This document shows positions 27,927 to 37,513 of a stretch of DNA of 64,000 nucleotides, piece after piece (position 1 is the first letter of the stretch; each line of letters begins with the position of its first letter). Source of the DNA: Nitrobacter sp051912485 (GTDB lineage: Bacteria > Pseudomonadota > Alphaproteobacteria > Rhizobiales > Xanthobacteraceae). The DNA lies in assembly GCF_051912485.1 (NCBI RefSeq), contig NZ_CP196822.1:1302001-1366000 (forward strand), in the 5' to 3' direction. The translations under genes were made by a program, and so were the position numbers. The notes under the pieces are model-generated. The model was not told the origin of the DNA. It did no database searches and saw only the letters and a list, made by a program, of their open reading frames with translations.

Positions 27927-29489
27927 TTACCACCAGCCTCGTTGCATCGGAGGAAAGATCTGACCGCCGCCCCGTCGCGCATTGCTCGGCTGGGGATTCG
28001 GATTGCGCTGGAAGAAGAAGCCGAAGCCGTCGTCTCCCTGCGGGTTGCCGTTGTCCCAGCCGTTGTCGTCTGCCATGAGAACTTCGCTCGGCTTCCGCGT
28101 GATGAAGCCGCCCTGGGGTTGGTCGCTCAGCACCGCAACAAACTCGGTGCGATAGTTGGTCTCCTCGCTCAGCGGCTCGTCAGAGACAATGATCGAGGAT
28201 CGCGGCAGTGCGGTCGGCGTGACACGATCGAGGACGTCCTTGGGGATGGTGATGCGGTCGAGTGCGTTTTTGGCGTCATCCCAATCCTCGATCGTAACGG
28301 CGGTCCAGCGCAAGCCCGCGTCGCTGCGCGCCACCGCCGTGAACACATGCGTGCCAAGTCGTTTGCCGGGATCGCGGATCGTGATTGGGACTTCGATGGT
28401 CGCATCGAACACCTCGCCGCCTCCGTCCGGCGCCGGCCTATGCGTGTTGCGTCGAACGTAAAGCTTTCGCGTTGCGCCGCTGATGTAGATCGAGACCGGC
28501 TCGAGCGCGAGCTTCGCGTCGAGTGCCGCCTTGGCGGTGTCGGCCTTTCTTGTCTGAGCCGTCTTGGCAGTTTCCTTTGCGGTGCTGGCTGCGTCGAGCT
28601 TTGATGACGCATCCGCCTTGGCGGTGTCGAACTGGGTCCCCAGCTCCGCTGCCTTGGCAGCGGCCTTTTGCTTACGGTCCTCGGCCTTCGCTCTGGCTTG
28701 GTCAGTCCTGGCTGCGGCCACCGCCTTGTCGGCGGATACGAGCTCGGCGTCGGCCCGGGCCTTGAGCCGTTCCAGCTTGCGCAGAGCGGCTGCGAGCGGT
28801 ACCGACTCGCGGGCCGCCATCGCGGCAGTCTTCTTGGCCTCGTCGGCCGTCGCGGCAGCGTCCGCGGCCTCGCGTGAGAGCGTCTCGGCCTTTGCCGGAG
28901 CAGCTGCGATGACTTCCGCATTCGGCACGAAGGATGAGAGCACCGGGTGTGAAAAATCGACCGGGGTCGCATCGGCCGGCGAGATGATCACGCGCATCCC
29001 GATCCGCGTTTTGTCGAACAGTTTCTCCGCAAAGCCGTAAGGCATTCGCACGCAGCCATGTGAGGCGGCATAGCCGGGCAGCGGTCCGCCATGCAACGCG
29101 AGGCCGTTCCAGGTGATGCGCTGCATGTTCGGCATCCAGGCATCGTCATACATGGTCGAGTGGTGGTCCTTGTCCTTCTCGATGATGGCGAAGACGCCGG
29201 CTGGCGTCTCGCGGTCCTTGACGCCGGTCGACACTGGCGCGCGCAGGATCCAGCCGTCGGCGTCATAGAACGTGACCTGCTGGCTTTTGATCGACACGAT
29301 TGCCATGATCAGCTCGCCTGCCACGCGTGGCGCCGTTGTCTCAGCAGGTTGCGCGCGGCGTGCCTGTTTCGCTGTGGCATCGGCGATCGGTGCGATCAGC
29401 GCGACGACCGTTGCGAACATCACAACGGCTGAACACCCCCAATGGCGCATTGCCACGGTGGATTTCGCCGATGTCAATCGATTCACCAT
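27927..29489 (-). CDS. L,D-transpeptidase (YkuD) with coiled-coil region
   Basis: Exported enzyme of about 520 residues that forms 3-3 peptidoglycan crosslinks or attaches proteins to the wall. A signal/anchor helix (VVMFATVVALIAPIADA) lies near residues 21-37. The catalytic YkuD domain spans roughly 60-190 and has LHGGPLPGYAASHGCVRMP with the HGCVR active-site cysteine. A long Ala/Lys/Glu-rich helical stretch (about 210-330) follows, then a beta domain with ATRKLYVRR and a Gly/Asn-rich tail. The start MVNRLTSAKS at 29489 is chosen because the open frame upstream reads like non-coding DNA. Confidence 0.87.
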   Translation of the reverse strand: MVNRLTSAKSTVAMRHWGCSAVVMFATVVALIAPIADATAKQARRAQPAETTAPRVAGELIMAIVSIKSQQVTFYDADGWILRAPVSTGVKDRETPAGVFAIIEKDKDHHSTMYDDAWMPNMQRITWNGLALHGGPLPGYAASHGCVRMPYGFAEKLFDKTRIGMRVIISPADATPVDFSHPVLSSFVPNAEVIAAAPAKAETLSREAADAAATADEAKKTAAMAARESVPLAAALRKLERLKARADAELVSADKAVAAARTDQARAKAEDRKQKAAAKAAELGTQFDTAKADASSKLDAASTAKETAKTAQTRKADTAKAALDAKLALEPVSIYISGATRKLYVRRNTHRPAPDGGGEVFDATIEVPITIRDPGKRLGTHVFTAVARSDAGLRWTAVTIEDWDDAKNALDRITIPKDVLDRVTPTALPRSSIIVSDEPLSEETNYRTEFVAVLSDQPQGGFITRKPSEVLMADDNGWDNGNPQGDDGFGFFFQRNPNPQPSNARRGGGQIFPPMQRGWW

Positions 29490-29749
29490 TCCATTCCCCG
29501 TATCAGCCTGTCCGCTGCCGTGACCAACCTCACATATCCGACTCGTGAGGAATAAGCATGCTCGCAGCTGAAATTGGCACAAAACGGACCGCGAGTGCTC
29601 GCAAGTCACCATTCTTTGTTGCGTACAAGCAACACATGGGGGAAAAGGACACGGTCTACCCGGTTGCGTCATTGCATGGTTATTTCCTTGCCGGAACAAT
29701 CATCGCGTCCACATCCTCGGCTATGTAATCCGGTTCCGATGAGGCTGGA

Positions 29750-30871
29750 ATGATGAACTCGCGGCAACTTTCAGCGCTGACGCCCGCATTGCTATTCGTC
29801 GTTTTCGCGGCCGGGATTTTCGGCCTGCTCGCGACGGGGTCAGAAGGACTCCAGGCCACCGGCGCGGCAACGCCCACCGACAACAGCATTCCTTCTTCCT
29901 CCACCACACAGGAGTTGGCCACGGCGCCGCAGCCGAGCTCAATGTCCAGTGGCGATCAGAGTCAAACCCATTTGAAATCTCACGCGGCGATGATCGAACG
30001 GTCGCTTGCAAAAGATGTCGCCCAAGCACCAACCGCGCCCCCCGCACCAGCCTCTGTGCAAATCGCAAGCGCGAATCCGTCCGATATGGAACCTGTCGAT
30101 ACCAACAAGGCCACGAAGTCCATCGAGACGGTCGACGAGTGTCAGATCGGGGACATCTGCATCGATCGCTATCTGTGGGCGCTTTATCAGCGCACGCCCA
30201 AGGAAGACACCGTCAGGATGCGTGAATGGAGGCGCGTCACGATCAAACGGAAGGGCAAGAGGGTGACTGTTTCCAGAGCCTTCACCAAGCTTGTCGATCA
30301 AAATTTCGGGTGGAAGGATCCCAAGGCGGCGGAACGCGTCGGCAAGTCGATGATGGACTATGTGATCGGCGGCATGGATCGGAGTTTCAAACTGAAATTG
30401 TTTCGTATGTTTCATGCGGCGGAGGCGGCGGGCCTTTCGCCCGGCATCACCAGCGGATTCCGTGACGACTATCGCCAGTCGATCGCAAGCGGCCTCAAGG
30501 CGGCGAGCAACAGGTCGTATCATGGCGGCAGCCTGCGCGGTGGCTATGGGCATGGGCTTGCAGCCGATGTGGTGAGTGTCGATGGCGGAACGCGCAATCA
30601 GCGATTTGCTTCCTCAGAAAAGTTTTGGAAGTGGGTTGATGCACACGGAAAGGAGTTCGGAATCGGTCGCCCATATCTCGACAGGGACCCGCCGCATATC
30701 GCACCGGTCGACGGTCAGGAATATGCGAAGCACAACCGCGGAACGAAACACGCTTCGTTGGATGTGAAGAAGATCAACGTGAAGAAGGTGAAGGGCGTGA
30801 CCGCACGGGCCCGTTCGCGCCCCGCGAAGCGCCCGAGAACTGCCGCCGCCTCGAAGCTGAAAGCGAGCTGA
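29750..30871 (+). CDS. Exported M15-like D-Ala-D-Ala carboxypeptidase-type peptidase
   Basis: 373 residues. An N-terminal membrane/signal helix (ALLFVVFAAGIFGLLATG, 14-31) is followed by a ~100-residue Ser/Thr/Pro/Ala linker. The catalytic domain, about 170-330, has SGFRDDYRQ, SYHGGSLRGGYGHGLAADVV and RDPPHIAPV, which supply the metal ligands His...Asp...His of M15/VanY-like peptidases. The C-terminus is strongly basic. It probably trims peptidoglycan peptides in the periplasm. It lies divergent from the L,D-transpeptidase gene, another wall enzyme. Confidence 0.85.
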   Translation: MMNSRQLSALTPALLFVVFAAGIFGLLATGSEGLQATGAATPTDNSIPSSSTTQELATAPQPSSMSSGDQSQTHLKSHAAMIERSLAKDVAQAPTAPPAPASVQIASANPSDMEPVDTNKATKSIETVDECQIGDICIDRYLWALYQRTPKEDTVRMREWRRVTIKRKGKRVTVSRAFTKLVDQNFGWKDPKAAERVGKSMMDYVIGGMDRSFKLKLFRMFHAAEAAGLSPGITSGFRDDYRQSIASGLKAASNRSYHGGSLRGGYGHGLAADVVSVDGGTRNQRFASSEKFWKWVDAHGKEFGIGRPYLDRDPPHIAPVDGQEYAKHNRGTKHASLDVKKINVKKVKGVTARARSRPAKRPRTAAASKLKAS

Positions 30872-30965
30872 GTGGCTTGAGTCCGAGTCCGGCTCGCAAC
30901 GTAGAATCCGGAAATCCGTGACGATGTCCTTTCAATAGAATCCCAAAATGCGGGCAGCAAGATCG

Positions 30966-32147
30966 TCACCAAAGTTCTTTATAGTTTGGAAATAGTTTCA
31001 GTGTCGCGTCGTAACGCACCGGCACAATCCAGGGCAGCGCCAGTCTGAATATTGCATTTGCAAGGGTGGACGTATGGCGCACATAGAGATCAATGGGGTC
31101 GAGTCGGTGCCCCATGTGCAGCTTCGGATCGTAGTTTAGGCCACTGCTGCGAAACCATTTGTACCCTCTACTGATCCCCCAGCTGATCATATCCCGAACC
31201 ACATAGTGATAGAGATGCAGGTCGAGAGCAACGGTGTAGTCGAAACCCACGTACTCCGCGTACAGCGAGTCTCCTTGCACCATGCAAAGGCTGAAAGCCA
31301 CCAGCACGTTTCCGCGACGCCACGCGAAGAACCGTACCTTATCGTTCATTCGTTGGCCGAGCTGGCGGAAGAAATTCTTCGTTAGCTTCTCGAATCGCAT
31401 CCTTGAACGCTCGAACACCTGCAGATAGAGCGGATAAATCTCATCGACAAAACTGGTCGCATCGTCGGTGACGCTCATGCGAATATCCGATACGCTGGCC
31501 GTCGCATCGAGATTCTTGCGCAATTTCTTTCGCGTTGAACTTTTTAGCGCCTTTATCATGTAGGCGTCGAAATCGTCATATCTGATGTCGAGCATCGTCA
31601 TTGGCATGCTCGGCGCGCGCACGAAGCCGCATTGCAAGAAGCAATGCAGTACTCTGCGATAGCGAGACGGAAATTCCTTTAGCACGATGAGCTGCGCGTT
31701 GAGCGATCTCGCTTGCTGGATGATGCCGTTCGACAACGTTTCCGCAACGGTATCGACAGGCATATTTTCTGTAGCGGCGAGGTGAGCCTCCCCGGCGGAA
31801 CAACCAACCATCAAAGTACGCAGTTTAAGGAAACGCGGATAGAATCGTCGGATCAGCGAAATCCAACGAATCCGTTCAGCGCCAAGCCCTTCAAGAATAT
31901 CCTGATCGACAAGGAAGAACGGTTGGATGGCTCGCACACGGCCATTGTTATCGACAATCGCGAAATATCGGTACTCGAAGTCATCCCCGAGCGTATCGTC
32001 CAGGATCTCGTAATACCGATAATCTTTTCGCTGGTCGGCGAAAGTAGACGTCCAAGGCGCGCATCCGGACAATTCGGCACGCGACACAACGGAAATCGAG
32101 AACGATTCACGGCGCGCAGAGGAAACGCTCGGACTAATCGCGCTCAT
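30966..32147 (-). CDS. GNAT/FemAB-like N-acyltransferase
   Basis: About 393 residues. Two acyltransferase-like halves are visible; the second contains LKSSTRKKLRKNL, RFFAWRRGNVLVAFSLCMVQGDSLYAEYVGFDY and HLYHYVVRDMISWGISRGYKWFRSSGLNYDPK, the pattern of the GNAT/BioF2 (FemAB-like, peptidogalycan-type) domain. The substrate is unknown. GGAGTGGAGAG directly before ATG 32147 supports this start; the frame extends 17 codons upstream. The gene lies 66 bp downstream of phaC on the same strand, but nothing else links it to PHA metabolism. Confidence 0.78.
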   Translation of the reverse strand: MSAISPSVSSARRESFSISVVSRAELSGCAPWTSTFADQRKDYRYYEILDDTLGDDFEYRYFAIVDNNGRVRAIQPFFLVDQDILEGLGAERIRWISLIRRFYPRFLKLRTLMVGCSAGEAHLAATENMPVDTVAETLSNGIIQQARSLNAQLIVLKEFPSRYRRVLHCFLQCGFVRAPSMPMTMLDIRYDDFDAYMIKALKSSTRKKLRKNLDATASVSDIRMSVTDDATSFVDEIYPLYLQVFERSRMRFEKLTKNFFRQLGQRMNDKVRFFAWRRGNVLVAFSLCMVQGDSLYAEYVGFDYTVALDLHLYHYVVRDMISWGISRGYKWFRSSGLNYDPKLHMGHRLDPIDLYVRHTSTLANAIFRLALPWIVPVRYDATLKLFPNYKELW

Positions 32148-32213
32148 CTCTCCACTCCGTAAGAGTGCAGTGGAATTCAGTCCCCCGGGCGATGCCAATA
32201 AGCGGGGCTTATC

Positions 32214-34019
32214 TTAGGCGCGCACGCGGACGTAGCTGCCCGGCGCGTCCTCGATCGGCGGCAGCGCGACGGTGCCGACCTCGCGGGCGGCGACTTCCTT
32301 GGCGCCAATGTTTCGCAGCCATGCGTGCCAGTCCGGCCACCACGAGCCCTTGTGTTCCTGCGCGCCCTCCATCCACGCGGCAAGCGTGGCGGTGCCGATA
32401 GCGTCGTTGGTCCAGTACTGGTATTTGCCGAGCGATGGCGGATTGATCACGCCCGCGATGTGCCCCGATCCGGACAGAACGTAGCGCACCGGGCCGCCGA
32501 AGAACCGTGAGCCGTACAGCACGGATTCCGCCGGCGCGATGTGATCGTCGCGGGTGGCGAGATTGTAGACCGGTACCTTGACCTTCGAGAGATCGAGTAA
32601 GGTATTGTCGAGCACCATCGAGCCAGTGGAAAGGCGGTTCTCAAGGTAGCAGTTGCGCAGGTAATAGGAGTGGTTGGCCGCGGGCATCCGCGTGGCATCC
32701 GAATTCCAGTGCAGCAGATCGAAGGCGGGCGGCGTCTTGCCCTTGAGATAGTTGCTGACGACATAAGACCAGATCAGGTCGTTGGAACGCAGCATGTTGA
32801 AGGCCATCGCCATCTTGCTGCCCTCCAGAACGCCGACCTGCTTCATGTCGCGCTCGAGCGCGGAAACCTGGTCCTCGTCGACGAAGACCAGCAGATCGCC
32901 GGCATGGGTGAAATCGACTTGCGCGGCGAAGAACGTCGCCGATGTCACGCGCGCGCGCCGCTTGTCCGCAAGCCACGCCAGCGTGGTCGCGAGCAGGGTG
33001 CCGCCAACGCAATAGCCGACGGTATGCACCTTGGTTTCGCCAGTTGCTTTCTCGATCGCGTCCATCGCAGCCAGCGGACCGTCCTTCATGTAGTCTTCGA
33101 AGGTTTTTTCCCCGAGCCGCTTGTCGGGGTTGACCCAGGATATTACGAACACCGTGATGCCCTGATCCACGCACCACTTGATGTAGGACTTTTCCGGTTT
33201 GAGATCGAGGATGTAGAACTTGTTGATCCACGGCGGCACGATCAGCAACGGCGTCTGCAATACCGTCTCGGTGCTCGGCGAATACTGGATCAGTTGCATC
33301 AGCTCGTTTTGGTAGATCACCTTGCCCGGCGTTGTCGCCATGTTGACGCCGACCGCGAGGTGGGCGGAGTCGGACTGGCGGATGCGCAGTGCTCCGTTGC
33401 CTGCCTCGATGTCTTCCGCCAGCATCTTCATGCCGCGCGCGAGATTGCCGGCGTTCTGGGCGAAGGTTTCGCGCAGCACCTCTGGATTTGTCATCACGAA
33501 ATTCGACGGTGCGATAGCGTTGGTGACCTGCTTGATATAGAACTCGGCCTTCTTGCGGGTGTGCGGATCGAGGCCATCGGCGTCGCGAACCAGTTCGTCC
33601 GCCCATTTGGTCGTCAGCAGATACGCCTGCATCACAAAATCGAAGAACTGGTTCGACCGCCATTCCGGATCGGCGAAACGTTTGTCGCGGGGGGCCGGCT
33701 CAATGGCGGGCTCGATCTCCTCGCCGGAGAGGCGGCGCGCGGCGTAGCCCCAGAGGTCCAGATAGGCCTTGCCTAGCTTCGTCTGCAATTCGACTGCGCG
33801 GGTCTGATCCGACAGCCAATATTCGGCGACCGTACTGACGGTCTTGATCAACTCGGCGAACTCGTTCGGGGGGTTGTCGCGCGCGTCGTTGTTCTCACGC
33901 CCCTTGAGGTAGGCAGCCAGCGCCCTGCCGCCGCTCTCCATCGCATTCGCGAGGTTCATCGCGAATGTATCGGGATCGAACCGAGCCGAGGGCTTGGTCC
34001 CGACTGGTAACTCGCTCAT
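32214..34019 (-). CDS. phaC: Class I polyhydroxyalkanoate synthase
   Basis: Polymerises (R)-3-hydroxyacyl-CoA into PHA storage polymer at the granule surface. 601 residues, normal for class I. The lipase-like box GYCVGG is at 335-340 with catalytic Cys337; the triad is completed by Asp in ATRDDHIAP and His in GSGHIAGV. WINKFYILDL near 264-273 and the C-terminal KGSWWPDWHAWL are PhaC marks. phaA/phaB are not in the window. A short scrap of a second phaC C-terminus lies at 25834-25896. Confidence 0.97.
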   Translation of the reverse strand: MSELPVGTKPSARFDPDTFAMNLANAMESGGRALAAYLKGRENNDARDNPPNEFAELIKTVSTVAEYWLSDQTRAVELQTKLGKAYLDLWGYAARRLSGEEIEPAIEPAPRDKRFADPEWRSNQFFDFVMQAYLLTTKWADELVRDADGLDPHTRKKAEFYIKQVTNAIAPSNFVMTNPEVLRETFAQNAGNLARGMKMLAEDIEAGNGALRIRQSDSAHLAVGVNMATTPGKVIYQNELMQLIQYSPSTETVLQTPLLIVPPWINKFYILDLKPEKSYIKWCVDQGITVFVISWVNPDKRLGEKTFEDYMKDGPLAAMDAIEKATGETKVHTVGYCVGGTLLATTLAWLADKRRARVTSATFFAAQVDFTHAGDLLVFVDEDQVSALERDMKQVGVLEGSKMAMAFNMLRSNDLIWSYVVSNYLKGKTPPAFDLLHWNSDATRMPAANHSYYLRNCYLENRLSTGSMVLDNTLLDLSKVKVPVYNLATRDDHIAPAESVLYGSRFFGGPVRYVLSGSGHIAGVINPPSLGKYQYWTNDAIGTATLAAWMEGAQEHKGSWWPDWHAWLRNIGAKEVAAREVGTVALPPIEDAPGSYVRVRA

Positions 34020-34290
34020 GGCCGTACACCTGAAGGCTTGTTCAAAATTTCGTCACCACGTTGCTGGGCGGCGATCATGGCATAATCTGGGGAGCGTTGC
34101 CGATTTCCATGTGTTGCGGTGCGACAAAACATCTTGATCCGGCCATACATGAGCCCCGATAAGCCGATTGTAGTGGCCCTGTTGAGGCGCGATAGCAGCC
34201 ATAAGGGTCTGGAGTGATAATGGTTCTAACCTTGCGATTCGATCGGGTGAAGACAGCACACGATGATGCCGCAAGTTCGGATGAGGCAAC

Positions 34291-34620
34291 GTGAGCGTAT
34301 CCGGGACAACAGCAGCGAGCAGACAAGCGCGGAGACGGTGGAGACGTGTGGGCTGCGCGATGGTCAGCGCCGCCGCGTTGGCTCTGCTGTCGCTATCGCT
34401 CGGTGGCTGCTCGACCTCGATTGCAGATTTACCGATCGGCACCCCGCCGGATACGCCGGAACGGGCGGCCGATGTGCCGGACTATCCCGCGGTGCATGAC
34501 CTTCCTGCGCCGAGAGACCACGCGGCGATGAATTCCGCCGAACAGGCCAGGATCGAAAAGGAACTGATCGCCGCGCGCGAGCACCAATCCCAGGGCACGC
34601 AGGCCTCCGACGGCAAATAA
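34291..34620 (+). CDS. Small predicted lipoprotein
   Basis: 109 residues from a GTG start. A basic N-terminus (RRRWRR) precedes a hydrophobic stretch AMVSAAALALLSLSL and the lipobox LGGC near residue 40, so the mature protein would be a ~70-residue lipid-anchored peptide rich in Pro, Ala and Glu. An ATG at 34360 gives a more compact signal and is an alternative start. The gene is divergent from phaC across a 271-bp gap in which I see no other gene. Function unknown. Confidence 0.75.
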   Translation: MSVSGTTAASRQARRRWRRVGCAMVSAAALALLSLSLGGCSTSIADLPIGTPPDTPERAADVPDYPAVHDLPAPRDHAAMNSAEQARIEKELIAAREHQSQGTQASDGK

Positions 34621-34860
34621 GCTCGTGCGCGGTCCTTGGTCCGCCCAAAACACGCGAAGTGCTGGCAGAGCAGGGTGTCCGTGCTAAAATGGCGTGATTC
34701 AAGCATAAGGCTGCGCGAAACCGTCAAACGTCGACCGCCGGTAAAATCGCGTTTGAATATGCCAAGCTTTTGAATACACATATTTTTTTGATGAAGTCCC
34801 GCCGACTTCGTCAAAGCAATGTGTCGATCGCATCGTTAAATCCGGCCCGGAGCCAGGACC

Positions 34861-36078
34861 ATGGAAGAGTTTTATCGTATCCGCCGTCTGCCGCCTTACG
34901 TGTTCGAACAGGTCAATCGCGCCAAGGCAGCCGCACGGAACGCCGGAGCCGATATCATCGACCTCGGAATGGGCAACCCGGACCTTCCGACGCCGCCTCA
35001 TGTGATCGAAAAACTCAAGGAAACCTTGGGCAAGCCCAAGACAGACCGCTATTCGGCCTCGCGCGGCGTGACCGGCCTGCGCAAGGCGCAAGCCGGCTAC
35101 TACGCCCGCCGCTTCGGTGTGAAACTCAATCCCGACACGCAGATCGTGGCCACGCTCGGCTCCAAGGAAGGCTTTGCGAACGTCGCTCAGGCGATCACCG
35201 CGCCGGGCGACGTCGTGCTGTGTCCGAACCCGAGCTATCCGATTCACGCATTCGGCTTTTTGATGGCGGGCGGTGTGATCCGCTCGGTCCCGTCCTCGCC
35301 GACGCCGGATTTCTTCGCCGCCTGCGAGCGCGCGATCATCCATTCCATTCCAAAACCGATCGCGCTGATCGTCTGTTACCCGTCGAACCCGACGGCGCAG
35401 GTGGCGAGTCTCGATTTTTACAAGGACCTCGTGGCGTTCGCGAAGAAGCACGAGATCTTCATTCTGTCCGACCTCGCTTATTCTGAAGTCTATTTCGACG
35501 ACAACCCGCCGCCGTCCGTGCTGCAGGTGCCTGGCGCGTTCGACGTTACCGTCGAGTTCACCTCGATGTCGAAGACGTTCTCGATGGCTGGCTGGCGCAT
35601 CGGCTTCGCCGTCGGCAACGAACGCATCATCGCAGCACTCGCACGGGTCAAGTCCTATCTCGATTATGGTGCGTTCACGCCCGTGCAGGTCGCCGCCACG
35701 GCGGCCCTGAATGGTCCCGATGCCTGCATCCGCGAGATGCGCGAGACCTATCGCAAGCGCCGCGATACGCTGGTGGAATCCTTCGGCCGCGCGGGATGGG
35801 TGATTCCCCCACCTCAGGCCTCGATGTTTGCATGGGCGCCGCTGCCGGAGAAGTTCCGCGATCTCGGCAGCATGCAGTTCGCCACCCTGATGGTCGAGAA
35901 GTCCGGGGTCGTGGTCTCGCCCGGCGTCGCCTTCGGCGAGCACGGCGAGGGTTATGTCCGCATCGCCATGGTGGAAAACGAACAGAGAATTCGCCAGGCC
36001 GCCCGCGGCGTACGCCACTTCCTTGAAAGCGGCATCGAAACGTTGCACAACGTGGTTCCTCTCGCCAACCGGCGATAG
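34861..36078 (+). CDS. PLP class I aminotransferase (LL-DAP/alanine aminotransferase-like)
   Basis: 405-residue fold-type I aminotransferase. DLGMGNPDLPTPPHV near residues 34-48, YSASRGVTGLRKA, CYPSNPTAQ with the conserved Asn, DLAYSEVYF, and the PLP lysine in TSMSKTFSMAGWRIGF near 240. This subgroup is often labelled LL-diaminopimelate aminotransferase but includes AlaC-like alanine and valine transaminases; sequence alone does not decide. It lies 82 bp upstream of homoserine dehydrogenase in an amino-acid cluster. Confidence 0.9.
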   Translation: MEEFYRIRRLPPYVFEQVNRAKAAARNAGADIIDLGMGNPDLPTPPHVIEKLKETLGKPKTDRYSASRGVTGLRKAQAGYYARRFGVKLNPDTQIVATLGSKEGFANVAQAITAPGDVVLCPNPSYPIHAFGFLMAGGVIRSVPSSPTPDFFAACERAIIHSIPKPIALIVCYPSNPTAQVASLDFYKDLVAFAKKHEIFILSDLAYSEVYFDDNPPPSVLQVPGAFDVTVEFTSMSKTFSMAGWRIGFAVGNERIIAALARVKSYLDYGAFTPVQVAATAALNGPDACIREMRETYRKRRDTLVESFGRAGWVIPPPQASMFAWAPLPEKFRDLGSMQFATLMVEKSGVVVSPGVAFGEHGEGYVRIAMVENEQRIRQAARGVRHFLESGIETLHNVVPLANRR

Positions 36079-36159
36079 GCGCCAGTCTAGAGAAAGGCGT
36101 CCGGTCTTTCGGGCCGGATCGTGCCTTGCAACACCGGTTTTTCCAGCAGGTTTCCTGAC

Positions 36160-37482
36160 ATGGTCGCACCACTGAAAGTGGGCATCGCGGGGCTCGGCAC
36201 TGTGGGGTCCGCGGTCGTTCGTCTCATTGAGCAGCAAGGCCGTGCGCTGTCGGCGCGCTGCGGGCGTAGCGTTCGCGTGGTCGCCGTCGCCGCGCGCTCG
36301 AAGACAAAGAAGCGCGACCTCGACCTGCGCGGCGTTACGTGGGCCAAAAATGCGCTGGCGCTGGCGAACGATCCGGGCATCGACTGCTTCGTCGAGCTGA
36401 TGGGCGGTTCGGGCGATCCGGCGCATTCCGCGATCGAGGCGGCCCTGAAGTCGGGCAAGGCGGTGGTGACGGCCAACAAGGCGTTGATCGCCAAACACGG
36501 CCTGCGGCTCGCCGCTCTCGCCGAGCAACACGGCGGCGCGTTGAACTACGAGGCCGCGGTTGGCGCCGCCATTCCCGTCATCAAGACGCTGCGGGAAGGA
36601 CTTGCAGGCACCACGATCAATCGCGTTTACGGCATCCTCAACGGGACCTGCAACTACATCCTGACGCGGATGGAGCGGGAAGACCTGTCGTTCGCCGAAT
36701 GTCTGAAGGAGGCCCAGCGTCTCGGCTATGCCGAGGCCGATCCGTCGTTCGACGTCGACGGTCACGATACCGCGCAGAAGCTGTCGATCCTGGCAAGCCT
36801 CGCCTTCGGCACGCGCGTCGCGCAGAGCTCCGTCTATGTCGAAGGCATTTCGTCGATCGCGCCGGAAGATCTTCGCGCAGCGGAAGAACTCGGCTACCGT
36901 GTCAAGCTGCTCGGGGTCGCGGTGCGCACCGCCAAGGGCATCGAGCAGCGGGTGCATCCGACCATGGTGCCGAAGACGTCGTCGATCGCGCAGGTGATGG
37001 GTGTCACCAATGCGGTGACCATCGACGGCGAGGGCATTCCGCCGATTACGCTTGTCGGTCCCGGCGCCGGCGGCGCCGCGACAGCGTCCGCTGTGGTCGC
37101 TGATATCGCCGATGTCGCGTGCGGAATCCGAGCCCTGCCATTTGGTCGGCCGGCGGCGCGGTTGCGTGCAACGAAGAAGGCGCCGATGGAGCGCCATGAA
37201 GGCGGTTACTACATCCGGCTGATGGCGCGCGATTTCGCCGGCACCGCTGCGACCATCGCCACCCGGCTCGCCGAGCAGAAGATTTCGATTGAATTGATCG
37301 TCCAACGCCATCCCAATGGCAAGCTGGATATGACGGAGGCTGGCAAATCGGCCGAGCCGGTTCCGGTGCTTTTGATTACCTATGCGACCAGCGAGGATGC
37401 GGTGCACCGCGCGCTTCATGCGGTGCGCGGGGACAAGGTCATCACCGGCCGCCCGCAGGTCATACGCATCGAGAAAAACTGA
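36160..37482 (+). CDS. hom: Homoserine dehydrogenase
   Basis: NAD(P)H-dependent reduction of aspartate semialdehyde to homoserine in the Thr/Met pathway. 440 residues: KVGIAGLGTVGSAVVRL near 6-22 (Rossmann), VVTANKALIAKHG near 104, GILNGTCNYILTRM, the catalytic region DPSFDVDGHDTAQKL, and a C-terminal ACT domain (YIRLMARDFAGTAATIATRL) for feedback control by threonine. ATG 36160 begins MVAPLKVGIAG; the 13 upstream open codons look non-coding. glpX follows after 31 bp. Confidence 0.95.
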   Translation: MVAPLKVGIAGLGTVGSAVVRLIEQQGRALSARCGRSVRVVAVAARSKTKKRDLDLRGVTWAKNALALANDPGIDCFVELMGGSGDPAHSAIEAALKSGKAVVTANKALIAKHGLRLAALAEQHGGALNYEAAVGAAIPVIKTLREGLAGTTINRVYGILNGTCNYILTRMEREDLSFAECLKEAQRLGYAEADPSFDVDGHDTAQKLSILASLAFGTRVAQSSVYVEGISSIAPEDLRAAEELGYRVKLLGVAVRTAKGIEQRVHPTMVPKTSSIAQVMGVTNAVTIDGEGIPPITLVGPGAGGAATASAVVADIADVACGIRALPFGRPAARLRATKKAPMERHEGGYYIRLMARDFAGTAATIATRLAEQKISIELIVQRHPNGKLDMTEAGKSAEPVPVLLITYATSEDAVHRALHAVRGDKVITGRPQVIRIEKN

Positions 37483-37513
37483 ACGAGACACGCTGTCCGA
37501 GGGAGTTGAGACG